Of a DNA stretch of 64,000 nt, positions 1 to 10,896 are shown piece after piece. Below the pieces are notes generated by a model that ran no database searches, was not told where the DNA came from, and worked only from the letters and a program-made list of their open reading frames with translations. Every line of letters begins with the position of its first letter. Position 1 is the first letter of the stretch. The position numbers and the translations under genes are program-made. Source of the stretch: Drechslerella dactyloides (Eukaryota > Ascomycota > Orbiliomycetes > Orbiliales > Orbiliaceae); the NCBI GenBank assembly GCA_020064725.1, contig JAGTWJ010000007.1:558001-622000 (forward strand), read 5' to 3'.

Positions 1-603
1 TCTCTTCTTTCGACTTTTTCCAGCAAGGGCGTCTTCGTTGTAGTTCGGATAACCATACCGACCTTCAAAAAATACCCAAAACAATTAGCTTCATGTCTCA
101 ATAATCAGCACTCGCAATCTCTTCCCAACCCGGTGGTCTTATCCGTCGACCCGATATCCATCATATGCACACGATTTCAGCAGTTAGGAGTTTCTCGGTT
201 TTTGCTTTAGCGTCTTTCGGTCACCATACCGCCCTCACGATTCCTCTCTTCTCCTCCCAGGCAGGAGCTGGTTCCTCACGACTTTGACTTGGGCAGTCGC
301 GCCAATCTCTCCCCGCCCAAGCTTTAACATTCTATCCCTTCCTTTATATATCCGCAAAAGCAACAGTGTATTGCTCAGCTTTTTTATACTCATCTCCCCG
401 CACAATCGCTTTGGATTGGATCCAGCTTGAACAGCCTCGCTAGGTCACTCATTGGGAAAAGAAAACCGAACGAAAAATCATAAAGCCGAAGCCTCTTTGT
501 GTGTCTCCTGATCTGAAGCGTTTGATCACGATCGATCAGAGCAACCATCTTGACTTTGCGCATTATCCTGTTCGAATAACTCTACTCACGTCAACCGATA
601 TCT
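1..603 (+). promoter_or_regulatory. Upstream region and probable 5' leader of the kinase gene
   Basis: No coding frame is convincing here. The stretch is rich in pyrimidine runs (CTCTTC, TTTTTC, CTCCTC), typical of fungal promoters and leaders, and runs directly into the ATG at 604. No specific factor site can be assigned with confidence. Confidence 0.4.
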
Positions 604-2280
604 ATGGACGCCATGGACTCTATCCGAGAGCAACTCAAAGTGGGAACCTTCCTTGACAAGTACGTATCTCCTGCATGCACCTTGCGCTCTAGCCAACCCA
701 CAGTCCCTCAATCGCTAACTCGTTTCCTTCTTTTCAACAGCCGCTATGAAGTGATTTCCCCTCTCAACCATGGCTCCTTTGGTATGGTCTCGCTTGCGCG
801 TGATGTTGTTGAGAACGATTTGGTAGCTGTCAAATGCCTCGTCAAACAGGCCACTGAGAATGGCGTCGAGTACGACGACGACATCCAGGAGCTCCACTAC
901 CACTCGTTGCTCGGCACACATCCGCACATCGTTAATGTCCGCAACTCCTTTGAAACAAGCTCGCACCTCTTCATTGTTCTCGAGTACTGCTCGATGGGCG
1001 ACTTGTACGAGGCCATCCGTCTTGACAAAGGCCCCTTGGAGACCGAGCACGTTCGCGACTTCATGTTGCAACTCATCTCGGCCGTTGAATACATGCACTC
1101 CAAGGGCGTTTATCACCGAGACATCAAGCCAGAAAACATCTTCCTTACCCAGGAGGGTGACATCAAGCTCGGTGACTTTGGTTTGGCCACCACGGACAAG
1201 CTCTCCGACGACGTTTGTGTCGGAAGCGACAGGTATATGGCACCGGAACAGTACGATCCTTCCAACGGTCCCTATGAGCCTGCAAAGGCTGACATCTGGG
1301 CCATCGGTATCTGCTTGCTGAACGTTCTCTTCGCTCGCAACCCATTTACCATCCCAACCACCGAGGATCCGCTGTTCCGTGACTTTACCTATGACCGCGA
1401 GACCCTGTTTGACATCTTCCCGACAATGTCTGAGCAGACTTACGATGTTCTCAGCTACTGCCTGACCCTCGACCCATCCAAGCGCTCCCTGGAGAAGCTT
1501 CGCCGCGCGATTATGAATGTTACTGCTTGGTCCACTGACGACGAGCTCTATGATGACTACTGCATCGAAGATCGCGATGCCCAGGTCACTGCCAGCACCC
1601 GTGAGCCTCTTCGCACTCCATCTCTCACGGCTCCTCAGCCAATGATTGGTGGTGGCTTCCCGTGGGCTCAAGTTCTCAACGCTACCCAGCAACGACAACT
1701 GTCCACGATCTACGACGAGCCTTATGTTGCTGTTCCATCGCGTCGGGCCGAGAAGCCCGTCAAGCTCCCAGAGTCTTACGATTCCGGGCTCGGCATGTCC
1801 ATCCCGTCGCTGAACCAGAAGTCCAGCCCCTTCAAAGCTGTCTCCTACTTTTCTAACTCCCGCATCGAGATCATCCCGCCCAAGCCCTTCAAGCTCTCGG
1901 AGTCAAACAAGACCGATACGAAGGCGCAGGGTACCCTCTCCCCCGTCACTCCTACCTTTGTTTCCAACGCGAGCGTGCCAAACATTCCCATTGCTGCTCA
2001 CAAGAAGCCTATCTCCTACTCCAAGGCCGACTCTGGCGTCTCCATGAGCTGGAGTGACATCTTCGACGAGGACGAGGAAGAGGAACAGCAGCTTGCCATG
2101 CAACGTCTCAAGGAAAACAACTCGCGCACTTGGAGTGCCGACAAGAAGACTTCTAATACCAAGGCCTCTCTCATCAAGGATAAGTTCATCGACGAGGACG
2201 TCTTTGGCATTGATGTCGAACCTGAGTTCGACGATGATTCCGAGTGGGTCACTGGCGGGTGGGACGACTTCCACATCTAG
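604..2280 (+). CDS. Ran1/Ksp1-like serine/threonine protein kinase
   Basis: Intracellular Ser/Thr kinase of the fungal Ran1/Pat1-Ksp1 type, a family linked in yeasts to nutrient signalling and to meiosis or morphogenesis control. One in-frame 81-base intron (660-740, GTACGT...CAG) is inferred because it interrupts the start of the kinase fold; removal gives 531 residues. In the spliced protein the glycine loop HGSFGMV lies near residues 29-35, the ATP-binding lysine is AVK at 50, the catalytic loop HRDIKPEN starts at 144, DFG at 164, followed by an APE triplet (MAPEQ). All catalytic residues are present, so it should be active. The kinase domain ends near residue 280; the rest is Ser/Pro-rich and probably disordered, with a D/E-rich patch and an acidic, Trp-containing C-terminus. 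The ATG at 604 is the first in frame; an ATG at 613 is an alternative. The family call rests on overall domain style and is less certain than the kinase call. Confidence 0.9.
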   Translation: MDAMDSIREQLKVGTFLDKYVSPACTLRSSQPTVPQSLTRFLLFNSRYEVISPLNHGSFGMVSLARDVVENDLVAVKCLVKQATENGVEYDDDIQELHYHSLLGTHPHIVNVRNSFETSSHLFIVLEYCSMGDLYEAIRLDKGPLETEHVRDFMLQLISAVEYMHSKGVYHRDIKPENIFLTQEGDIKLGDFGLATTDKLSDDVCVGSDRYMAPEQYDPSNGPYEPAKADIWAIGICLLNVLFARNPFTIPTTEDPLFRDFTYDRETLFDIFPTMSEQTYDVLSYCLTLDPSKRSLEKLRRAIMNVTAWSTDDELYDDYCIEDRDAQVTASTREPLRTPSLTAPQPMIGGGFPWAQVLNATQQRQLSTIYDEPYVAVPSRRAEKPVKLPESYDSGLGMSIPSLNQKSSPFKAVSYFSNSRIEIIPPKPFKLSESNKTDTKAQGTLSPVTPTFVSNASVPNIPIAAHKKPISYSKADSGVSMSWSDIFDEDEEEEQQLAMQRLKENNSRTWSADKKTSNTKASLIKDKFIDEDVFGIDVEPEFDDDSEWVTGGWDDFHI

Positions 2281-4960
2281 GCAATTGGGCTACCGGCTTG
2301 GAGGAACACTTGTCCGTGTAAACAGGCCTTTGGAAGCTTCTACCCGCTAACAGTTTGGAGATCTGATACCTCAATCAACGACTCGGATTTTTCAACGGAA
2401 GTTGACAAAGTCGAGCCTTCAACGAGTTCCGTCTAATACCACAACACCACTCTGGATACCCTTATGCAACAGTACCACTACAACTTTTTAAATCTTTCTC
2501 TCCTCTTTTGATATTACGGCGGGTCAACTTTAGCGATATCCCAGCTCCACACGCTCCTCTTTTCCTTTACTTTTGGCTTTTTGTCTTTGGGCGGTCCCGG
2601 TGTTATGGGCTTCTTCGGGGGTTATTTTGTCCTTTTTCCATCTACGTTATATCGTCAAACTCCGCATTGCTTTCCGTCGGCGCCGACGCCTGGCGTAATA
2701 TCCACTCGGTATTTCGACGGATCGATGCTCTGCTCTCTGGCCTCGGAGATCCCTCTGCACCGGAGCAGATGTACAAAAAAAAAACTTGAAAAAGCTAACC
2801 AAGTTCAAACTTCTTGGGAAGAAAAAAAGCATTTGGAGTACCACAAGTTTACCGATTTCTATTGGGAACAGGCGTATGTATGCTTTCTCTCCGACCAAGG
2901 TTACGCTACACTCTTTACAACATTTCCTTGTTTTGTTTTATCATTGTTCCTCAACAGAGAGTATCATTCCCTATATTTCCTATATTTCCTTACACAGAAA
3001 AACTATTTCTTTTTCTATTCTCCTGAGATAGAAGCTTTTTGGCGGCACTTCTATTCTACCACCTGGACGCAAGCGGGATTCGGGAGCGGGGAACACTAGT
3101 TTCTTCTTCGTGGGAGACTTGTGATTTTCTTTTTATTATTTTACTTGGATGGCTTCACTGTTAAGCTCTTCCCCCTCCCCCCGGTTTGTGTTCTGGCAGC
3201 ATGTATAAATAAAAGAAAGCAAGAAGCAAGCAAAAGAAATGTACGAGAAGGAATTTTTTTCTTCTCTTTCTCTCTCCAAAAGATGTCAATTATTTTTGGT
3301 TTGCCGAGAAGTCTTTGTCTCTCTCGACTGTCTTTTGACTTTTTTTTTCTTCTTTCCAAGATCTTGTTTGGATCGAAAACAATGATAAGGTCTTTTTGAT
3401 CGGGGGCGTTTTCATCATCTCATACTCTTTTGACCACCACCAAAACCTGTTCGGCTCGAGGCTGTTCGAGTCGAGCTCGTGTGCATCGTGCGTGCGTGCG
3501 TGCTGTTGATGTTGCTTTGTGTGTGCGGCGCATGCATGCTGTGATTCGCTGATCCTGGAACCGTGCGTGCTGTGCTGTGCGTGCCGTGCTCTGTGCCGAT
3601 TGATGCCGCGGTCCGGTCGATGCGGCGCTGTGCTGATGCCTGCATGAGTCGACTTGCTCAATGCTGACCCTTGCGCCACTGCGTGTGCGTGGCGGTGACG
3701 CCCAGTCTAGCTTCGGTGAGCTAGCTTCTTGCACTGGATGACTACGATGAACAGCCGGGGACGGATGTGAGTGTGAGTCTCAGTAGCAGCCGTGCTGCAC
3801 GTGCGCGGCATTTCACCTATTTTCAGATTATATTCTCATTGTTGGTCGTTGATGTTACCGTACATTGATTGATTTGGATGGGATCCATGGGATGGGATAT
3901 CGATTTGGCTGATTGCGTTTGTTGGGAAGGACACGATAGACAGTTCGGTGGGTGTATATTTTGTTTTTCTTTGGCTTTGAGGCTTATTTTGGATGAGGCC
4001 GGCCGTATGCACGATTTTATTTTACTTTACTTTTATTATTTTTTATTATTATTGTTACTATTTACTTCCTCACATGTACACCAGAGATACTTGATGCATG
4101 CCATGAAATGTGGGACGGATGGGACGGGAGGGTATTGGATTGGAGGGTCATGGCGTTTTTCCTTATTTGCTTGTTCCATTATCGTTTTCCTTGTTTTATA
4201 CAACTGCTTCCTTACTTACTTGCGCTGCATTGCTTTGCTTCTGTTCGTTTCGGTACTGTTGCAGTGGTTATCAGCGAGTGTACTCGCATGGTGGTGGACG
4301 GTAGGTAATGGAACTTGGATGGAAAGGTTGCAATCGAAATTAAACCGGCGGCAGCAGACGGGAGCCATGCATACGCGACGGCGACGGTACGGGAAGAAAG
4401 AAAAACGCGGAGACGGAGGACAAGAAAATGCTATGGTGTGGTAGGGAGGCATTTTATGTTATATTGTGTTATATTAAGAAGGGGCGGCGGAGGATGGGCG
4501 GCCGTGCATGAATCATGCATGTGCGTGTCCTGGTTGCGGAAAACCGATCCAGCGGGTGGAGACTCGGGGCGCGGCGCGGATAATCTAATTGACGACGATG
4601 ACGACGACGAATCGCGACTTTTCTCCATACGAACGCGCGAAAACGAGCGGCGAGACGAAAGTCGAGCTTGCAGCACCACTACCTTCTTCGAACTACATGA
4701 ACGAAGAGCAAACCATCTTGTCGCCTTCGGAGCGATCGACGAACGAACCAAAAACTCATGATATATCACATATCAAAGATTTCACGCACTGAAGGAAACT
4801 GCAGCTGCTTCAAACATACACGATAAACACTCTACTCTGTCACTGCTGCATCGAGGAATCGATCAGTACAGCCGACGCACAAATTACAACAAATACTACA
4901 CTCCACTCTTGAATTCAAAGAACGGCGGCGAACGAACGGACACTCTACACTGCTGAATAT
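2281..4960. other. Long non-coding stretch after the kinase gene
   Basis: Contains T-rich and pyrimidine-rich tracts (about 2930-3360 and 4015-4060) and a CG/TG-rich patch at 3465-3800 with repeated GTGCGTGC. Open frames occur on both strands but are low-complexity and lack protein-like composition. The first part is presumably the 3' UTR of the kinase gene. I see no gene. Confidence 0.4.
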
Positions 4961-6548
4961 TTGAATACGGAATCTCATCCTCACATACTCACTACTCTCA
5001 AAGACACCGTATTCACCTCCTCACTAAACTTCATCGCGAAGAAGCCAATCGGAGCGCCCGTATACACAGCCCACCACCTCACCTCACAATCTGACATCTC
5101 ACCATCGGTGGATCTCACCCCCCCTGATCCGCCGTTGGCACACGATTCTATATCCTCTTTTCCAAACTACATTTACTACATTCTTATAACTTACCTTCTT
5201 GTCGATATTCACGTGCGAATATTTCAATCTCCTACTTTCCTTACGTACGTACTTAAGTTAAGAATTCAACTTTCTTATTTTCCTTCGAGGAGCGCTTGGG
5301 TGGGCAAATTCGCGATATTTCCGTCCGTATATTTCCATAACTGCGTCGTTATATATATCTACTTAGCTAGCCCTTTCCTTCCTTCTTTCTCGCCGATATT
5401 GTCGTATACGATTCGGCATCAGATCATCCATCTCGTTTATATATAGCGCTCCACTTTTTTCCTACGTAAATCCCAGCGTATATACGAACTAGCTAAAAGC
5501 GGCTTTTATAGATAAACTCCTGTCATTTTCTAAGGTTATATAGCTAGTATTTTAGTTTATCGTACATTTAATGTTTTCTAGTAATCAAGTAGCATTAGCA
5601 TATATCCTACTGAATACTTCCGAAATTTCTCACAATATGACCAAGATAGATATATAGAGTCGTAGACAAGGGGTCTATCTTACATTTAGAGTTCGTACCT
5701 CTTAATCTTTTCTTGATGTTGAGGTCAACGTAAAATCCATATCGTGGTCGCTGAATTTAAAAATGCCATACCTCCATGGTTCTGTCGAGGACCATTTTAC
5801 GGGCTTTTTTTCAATTAGTATCCCTTATCTGCTTTCTCATTGACAATAACATTGTTGTATTTTGTGTTCGGATCTACGGGAGTGTTGATGGTAAGCAATA
5901 TCTCTCATGGCAACGTGGACGTCGGCTCTTTCGAGGGTCTTTGTCGCAAACCTACTACAGCTGAACAATTCATTCGCATATAAATGACCCATCGTTTACA
6001 AGCAACGCCTTCTTTCCTTCCAAGTTCTTCCTTGACTTTAACTTTCTCTCTCCCCCCATCTTCCCTTCACAAGCCTCCCAGCCTCTCCTGATTCCTCGCA
6101 ACCGTTCCCTCCTGAGCCGTATCGGAAGAGTTTTGCTTCAACAAGATATGCTTCTGTCCGCGGCACGGTGCTCGAGGAAAATGGTCTGGAACGGACTCAA
6201 GATCACTTCCATAGACGCATACCATGGTAGCGAAAAAAGCTGTGGTAATCATTGCGCTTGTTCGAGCAAATGACGGGAACACTGAGGATTACTCTGATTG
6301 ATAACAGAAGTCTCTTCGGGTCGGTTATGCTACCATCTAACGTCTGCTGTCCAGAATACCTTTCTGAGAGAATTGTTTGTCGGGTTACAGTCGCTCGTCA
6401 TTGACTGAAATGAATCTAGTTGTCGCAAGCTATTAGTCTCAAGCGGGAGGTGTACATGCATATGTAACGATGAGAAGGATAAAATGTAAGTACTCCGAAA
6501 GGCGGAACATTGACAATCGGCTAATAGAACTGGGAAGCGTATCGACGG
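4961..6548. other. Intergenic region with an AT-rich patch
   Basis: No credible gene. From about 5440 to 5760 the sequence is markedly AT-rich with many TATATA and CTAGC-like words, unlike its flanks. This could be an eroded repeat, but no terminal repeats are visible. Confidence 0.3.
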
Positions 6549-6820
6549 TTGTTTTGTCCCTGGTGGCGTAGTCTTCGCCTGCATGCAACCCCTTCGACTT
6601 ACGAGTCTCGAGATATTACCTCATACACCGAATGCCATTCGCGGAGATCCAGAGGGAGTGACGCTTTCAGCGCATACATAGACAAAGCAGAACTCTGTTT
6701 TATAGCAGAGGTGTCGGATTTTGTCTTGTCGAAGCCCGCTGGACGAAACTTAAAAGCATACGTCTACTAGAACCTCTGCCGAAGCCCTGGCTTCTAGCGG
6801 AGGGACAAAACATCATCAAC
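6549..6820 (+). other. Possible broken 5' part of the kinase-like gene
   Basis: Two overlapping open frames precede the ATG at 6821. One is open to a TAG at 6768-6770 and ends with protein-like sequence (AELCFIAEVSDFVLSKPAGR). The other, in frame with the downstream gene, stays open upstream through about 6670 and reads PLPKPWLLAEGQNIIN just before the ATG. Their overlap near 6750-6770 suggests a coding region interrupted by a one-base frameshift, or a short unrecognised exon. Both ideas are inference. Confidence 0.25.
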
Positions 6821-8451
6821 ATGAAGCTCCTGGATTTCTTGCGACTTGTGCGTTTGAAAAAGCTCTATCAGGCCCCACCGAAACACAGGTTGCCTCAGGG
6901 AACCTTAGAACCGAACCCTCGACACCTGACACGACACCTGAAGGAATGGCCGAATTTCTTCAAAGATGTCAGGAACCACTTCACGCCATACGCTAAAGAC
7001 GACGTAAGCGGGCAGATTCCAGAGGCTTAATTCACATTTTTACTACGTTTATGTCGTGTCATAGAACTAACATATCATGTATGGATCAGTACCCCGGCTT
7101 AGATACCTTCCCGTGCCCTCAAGAGTGGAGCAAGATGATGGCCCGCAAGCAAGTTGTGACCGGCGAAGGGCGCACCTACGATTATCTTCGGGAAGGATTA
7201 TATAATCCTTGTGAAGTGATTCTCCGGAGGGTTTTTGGTATCACTGGAATACTCGGGCCGGGCCGGGTTATGGACATCGGTTCCCCTGGTGTCGTGCTTA
7301 TCTCTGGTGAAAACATGAAGCATGCTTTTGCATCGCATGCACGTTTTATAATGGAGCAAAAAACGCCATGGGCGGTGCCGGTAACAGCTGAGACTGATAT
7401 TATCAACCACTACAATGAAAATTGTACGGACAAACCTGATAGTATCGTGAAAGCTATTCATCAACTATACGGCTACATGTCCTTCAATTACCTGAGGTAT
7501 GGAGCACTAACGAATGGTGATGCTCTTCTTATCTTCCGCAGAACACCAGATCACGGGAGCCTGCTGGGAGGACAGCTGGAGTGTTCACCCCCCATTCCTT
7601 GGAACGGCGTTGGATTTAAGTCCCCACTGGCGGCACTGGCTTATGTTACCCATCTGGCTCATGACGCGCGAGATGAACCGCGGCCGGCGACGCTGGATCT
7701 GACGCTCGACGACGACGAGAAACTAAACAGTTGTTTACCCGGCCTGGAGGCAACAAATATTACAACGACGAAAGGTCTCAGCTTTAGACTGACTGACCGT
7801 CTGGGAGCGCAAATCGGAACGAAAGTCTTCAGGGGTCAAGTCATCAAGGATCAAAAGGCTATTGCGGACGTGATCATCAAAATTTACAGTCTTAAACTTG
7901 AAGAATCACGGAAGGGGGTTGAGCAAGAAACAAAGATGTAAGATTTTATGGCGTTCTGGCTCACGAGGCCAAATACAGGCACATACGACTAGAATTCCCC
8001 CCTCTTCGACATCAAACTCATATCGAAAAGCCGATCATTCATCGGAAATGGCCACCTGCTAACGGTAGTAATTCTTTGATTATATAGCTACGAGCAACTC
8101 TCCGATTTACAAGGCACCTCAGTTCCCCGCTTGTATGCAACCGGCACGGTCTGGGGCTTACTATCGGTCCTGGTTCTTGAAGACTGTGGGGACCAACCTT
8201 GTGATCAAGGCGGATGGAATCCTGAAAGGCAGGATCTAGCAAAGCAGGCTCTAACTGCAATTCATCAGAAGGGCGTCTGTCATAATGACATCGCAATGCA
8301 AAACATTACCTGTAAGGTTGATGAGTCGGGCCGTAGTTCTCTTCGCATCATCGATTTTCAGTATGCAACCACCGGGCAAGATCAGAAAATATTCGATCAA
8401 GATATGAAATCATTGGAGATGCTAAAGGCGGAGCGCGTAAGCGAGAGCTGA
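6821..8451 (+). CDS. Kinase-like fold protein with altered catalytic motifs, three exons
   Basis: Three exons are inferred: 6821-7003, 7090-7937 and 8088-8451. Introns are 7004-7089 (GTAAGC...CAG, CTAAC branch site) and 7938-8087 (GTAAGA...TAG, GCTAAC branch site). The joined frame is continuous and gives 464 residues. The N-terminal 290 residues match no family I know. The C-terminal part resembles a protein-kinase-like fold: VIIKIY with a candidate ATP lysine at 325, a YEQLSDLQG helix as in fungal kinase-like families, a catalytic-loop equivalent HNDIAMQN at 409-416, and IIDFQ at 432-436 in place of DFG. The two aspartates and the loop Asn are kept, but HRD has become HND and the Gly of DFG is Gln. 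The protein stops soon after this motif, so the C-lobe is short; a further intron near 8435 (CGC|GTAAGC) is possible. It may be a small-molecule kinase relative or a pseudokinase. The start is uncertain because coding-like sequence continues upstream. Confidence 0.65.
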
Positions 8452-8878
8452 CAGGTCTCCCATGCTTGCCGCATGGTAACTGGTAGCCGGGCCTTGATAT
8501 TTGATCAATGTTATTTTTGACAAGGTGTGGAGTTCTCGATCCCGAGACGACCATATATATGGATATATACTACTATCACCAATTGATCCTACTATTTGTG
8601 CGGACTTGTATCTGTGGTACTCTCGCGTGCGACAGAATATGCAAAATATATATTACATTCCGCCTCCAGCGCATCCAGAGGCCATGACGCAAGTCATTCA
8701 TCCGACGCAGCACCTTGCATTATATGTACCTTCAGCACCAGACCAGACATTATCGTATGAAAGAGGCACGACCTGAATTCAAGCCTCCAAAACGCCGCAT
8801 TTTGAATATATACACAAATACACCAAAGCTAGAATCAATGCGTCAAGGCATCTCTTATTTACGTATGCATGTATGCAT
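8452..8878. other. Intergenic, convergent gene ends
   Basis: Separates the 3' ends of the kinase-like gene (plus) and the AT-hook gene (minus). Nothing coding is visible. Confidence 0.4.
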
Positions 8879-9952
8879 TCAGTGTCCTACCTCCTGTCCT
8901 ACCGGCGGGGCATTCTTCTTCTCCGCCACCGCTACTCTGGCACCCTCGTCGCTCTCATATGTCTCCCATGCTTCCGCCACGGACCCTTCGTATCCGTCGC
9001 TTTCATCCTCGTCGTCTTCTGCATCGGAGGCGCGTTCGTCGCGTTCGAGCGCGCGAGACTCGTTGAGCATGCCTTCGACCTCGCGGTCCATTTCCTCACC
9101 GATCTTCTCGATGGCAGAACGCAGGCTCGGTGAGATGTTGCCGTGTTCGTAGCGTGTATCTGGGCCTACGTCTTTGCTGATTTTATCACCGTTGTTATTC
9201 TCGGCGTCGGTATCTAGGTGGATGTCTGCACCGGGGAATGGCTTGCGGGGCCGGCCGCGCTTCTTCATCGGTGGTGCGTTCGGGTCGAGGCGCTGTAGCT
9301 GCTTCTTGAGTGTTACGGATAAGCCGAAGGGGTCCTTTGTCGGGCGGCCGCGCTTGCGTTTGACGGGGGTGCCGTCGGCGGCCATGTAGCCTTCCGATTG
9401 CAGGAAGGAGCGGATGCGCGGGTTTGTGAGATCGAGCTCGATGGGGGACTCGGAGCGCTTTCTGCGGCGAGGCTTCTTGGGTTTTTCCTCTGTGGCGGCG
9501 GCCGGGGGGTTATCGTCCTCGGAGTGTGGGGAGGGCGAGGAAGATGTGGAGGCATGAGAGACGGAGAGGGAAGGGGTAGCCAACTGCGGCTGGTCTGGGG
9601 TATTCGTATTGGCATTATCTTCTTGAAGCTTTCGCTTCTTGCTCTTGCTGCCTGTAAGCTTGGAGTTCGTCGAGAAGGTGCCGAATGTGCCGAATGTGCC
9701 GCGGCTGGTGTTTGTATTTGAGGGTGTGAAGGTCGGGTGGGTGATGTGGTGCTTCCCAAGAGCAATGTCCTCCACGATTATGGCAGCGGACGCCTGCGTA
9801 TGGCCGGTGGGTATGCGAATCTTCGACCAGTTAAGCGTCGGGAGGGTGGCGCCCGTGGAGGTAATGACAGACCAGAGGAGGTCGTACTGCAGAGATACAT
9901 TGTATATGACATCAGCCACCCTGCAACTATAATATAGGGTCCATTCTGCCAT
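8879..9952 (-). CDS. AT-hook DNA-binding protein, main exon
   Basis: Open frame of 357 residues from an ATG at 9952. Two AT-hook motifs with the RGRP core are visible, KRKRGRPTKDP and KKRGRPRKP, within basic stretches, so a nuclear protein binding the minor groove of AT-rich DNA is likely. The N-terminal ~75 residues are well ordered in composition (VADVIYNVSLQYDLLWSV), the middle is Ser/Thr/Asn-rich, and the C-terminus is acidic (AEDDEDESDGYE). The true first exon may lie upstream at 9978-10142, but it does not join in frame with the GT/AG sites I can see, so either the start is at 9952 or one base differs. No finer function can be named. Confidence 0.7.
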   Translation of the reverse strand: MAEWTLYYSCRVADVIYNVSLQYDLLWSVITSTGATLPTLNWSKIRIPTGHTQASAAIIVEDIALGKHHITHPTFTPSNTNTSRGTFGTFGTFSTNSKLTGSKSKKRKLQEDNANTNTPDQPQLATPSLSVSHASTSSSPSPHSEDDNPPAAATEEKPKKPRRRKRSESPIELDLTNPRIRSFLQSEGYMAADGTPVKRKRGRPTKDPFGLSVTLKKQLQRLDPNAPPMKKRGRPRKPFPGADIHLDTDAENNNGDKISKDVGPDTRYEHGNISPSLRSAIEKIGEEMDREVEGMLNESRALERDERASDAEDDEDESDGYEGSVAEAWETYESDEGARVAVAEKKNAPPVGQEVGH

Positions 9953-9977
9953 GATTGATTACTGGTGAGATAATTAC

Positions 9978-10142
9978 CTTATCAGCATCGCTCCAATATT
10001 CGCGGAGGGATACCTGTGGCGCTGGGGTCTGTAAGCCAGCTGGCGTGTGCTGTGGATTATTGATGCTCTGGAAACCGCTGGTTGAGGTTTCCGACGCTGG
10101 AGAGCAGTCCATCTGTGCAGAAGCCTCCATTCCGGCCTCCAT
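9978..10142 (-). other. Candidate first exon of the AT-hook gene
   Basis: From an ATG at 10142 (ACTCCATTC-side context) the frame reads 55 codons ending SLREYWSDADK, followed directly by a good donor GTAATT at 9977. Acceptors TATAG (9927) and TTGCAG (9921) lie just downstream, yet both give a stop in this frame and would need one base fewer to enter the main exon. The protein sense of SDADK followed by VADVIYN suggests they belong together. Confidence 0.35.
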
Positions 10143-10630
10143 ATCTGCACTCCGGTTTTTATATCCTGCCCTGATATTTGTTTTCAATTCTCTCAATGCA
10201 ATCCAGCACGAAGCCAGCTGAAAGGTATGTCCGATTTGTCTTCAGCTTTGGCAGAAATGTGTTGTTTGTTGGCGGGACGTTCTTTTTCTGCGAGGTGACA
10301 CAAGGCGAAAGCGCTACTTCGATGGTGCTGGGTGGGAATCTGACGATATGGTACCCACGACGATGGGAGGGATCACTGTGAGGAGAGCTAATATTTCGGC
10401 CAGGTTTAAACAGGTCAATACTAACGATATCAATAGCGAAGACTGGGTGCGAGACCAGTCAGTCGTTGATTTGATCGTGAATCGTACTCTAGATATCACA
10501 AATACTCCTGTCTAGTTGAGAGAGAGGTGTGTGTTGGGCATCGATGGTGGACGGGAGAGGAAGATTGCGTAGAGGTGCGGTCGAGAGGGGCGATAGCTGT
10601 TAATATATTGGCTGGTGGGCCTTATTCCTG

Positions 10631-10648
10631 TTTTTTTTTTTTTTTTTT
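10631..10648. repeat. Homopolymer run of 18 T
   Basis: Eighteen uninterrupted T, followed by a T-rich stretch extending to about 10800. It lies in opposite sense to the A36 tract 209 bases further on. Confidence 0.9.
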
Positions 10649-10857
10649 CTTACACCTCTCCTTTTCCAAATTCTTCGTTTTATTTTATTTTTTTATTACG
10701 GTATCCGTTTCTTTTCTTTTCTTTTCCCTTTTCCGTTTGAGTTCTTTTTAATCTTTTTGGATTCCCTTTTTTTTGTCACCTTTTTTTTCTTTTAATTCGA
10801 CTAAATTCGTTGGGGTCTCAGCCAATGGGGAGCCGAGACGGCACAAAATTCTCTAAG

Positions 10858-10893
<36 letters not shown>
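10858..10893. repeat. Homopolymer run of 36 A
   Basis: Thirty-six uninterrupted A. Just before it is a short inverted repeat, GTCTC at 10815-10819 and GAGAC at 10835-10839. A tract of this length may be a retroposed poly(A) tail or simple slippage; its exact length is unreliable in most assemblies. Confidence 0.9.

Positions 10894-10896
<3 letters not shown>

Noticed and set aside
715..1698. Long minus-strand open frame of 327 codons
   Set aside because: Antisense to the kinase gene; the plus strand carries clear kinase motifs and the minus product has no domain-like features.
3290..3734. Overlapping minus-strand frames rich in His, Arg, Ser and Thr
   Set aside because: They come from GTGCGTGC-type low-complexity DNA and are open in three frames at once.
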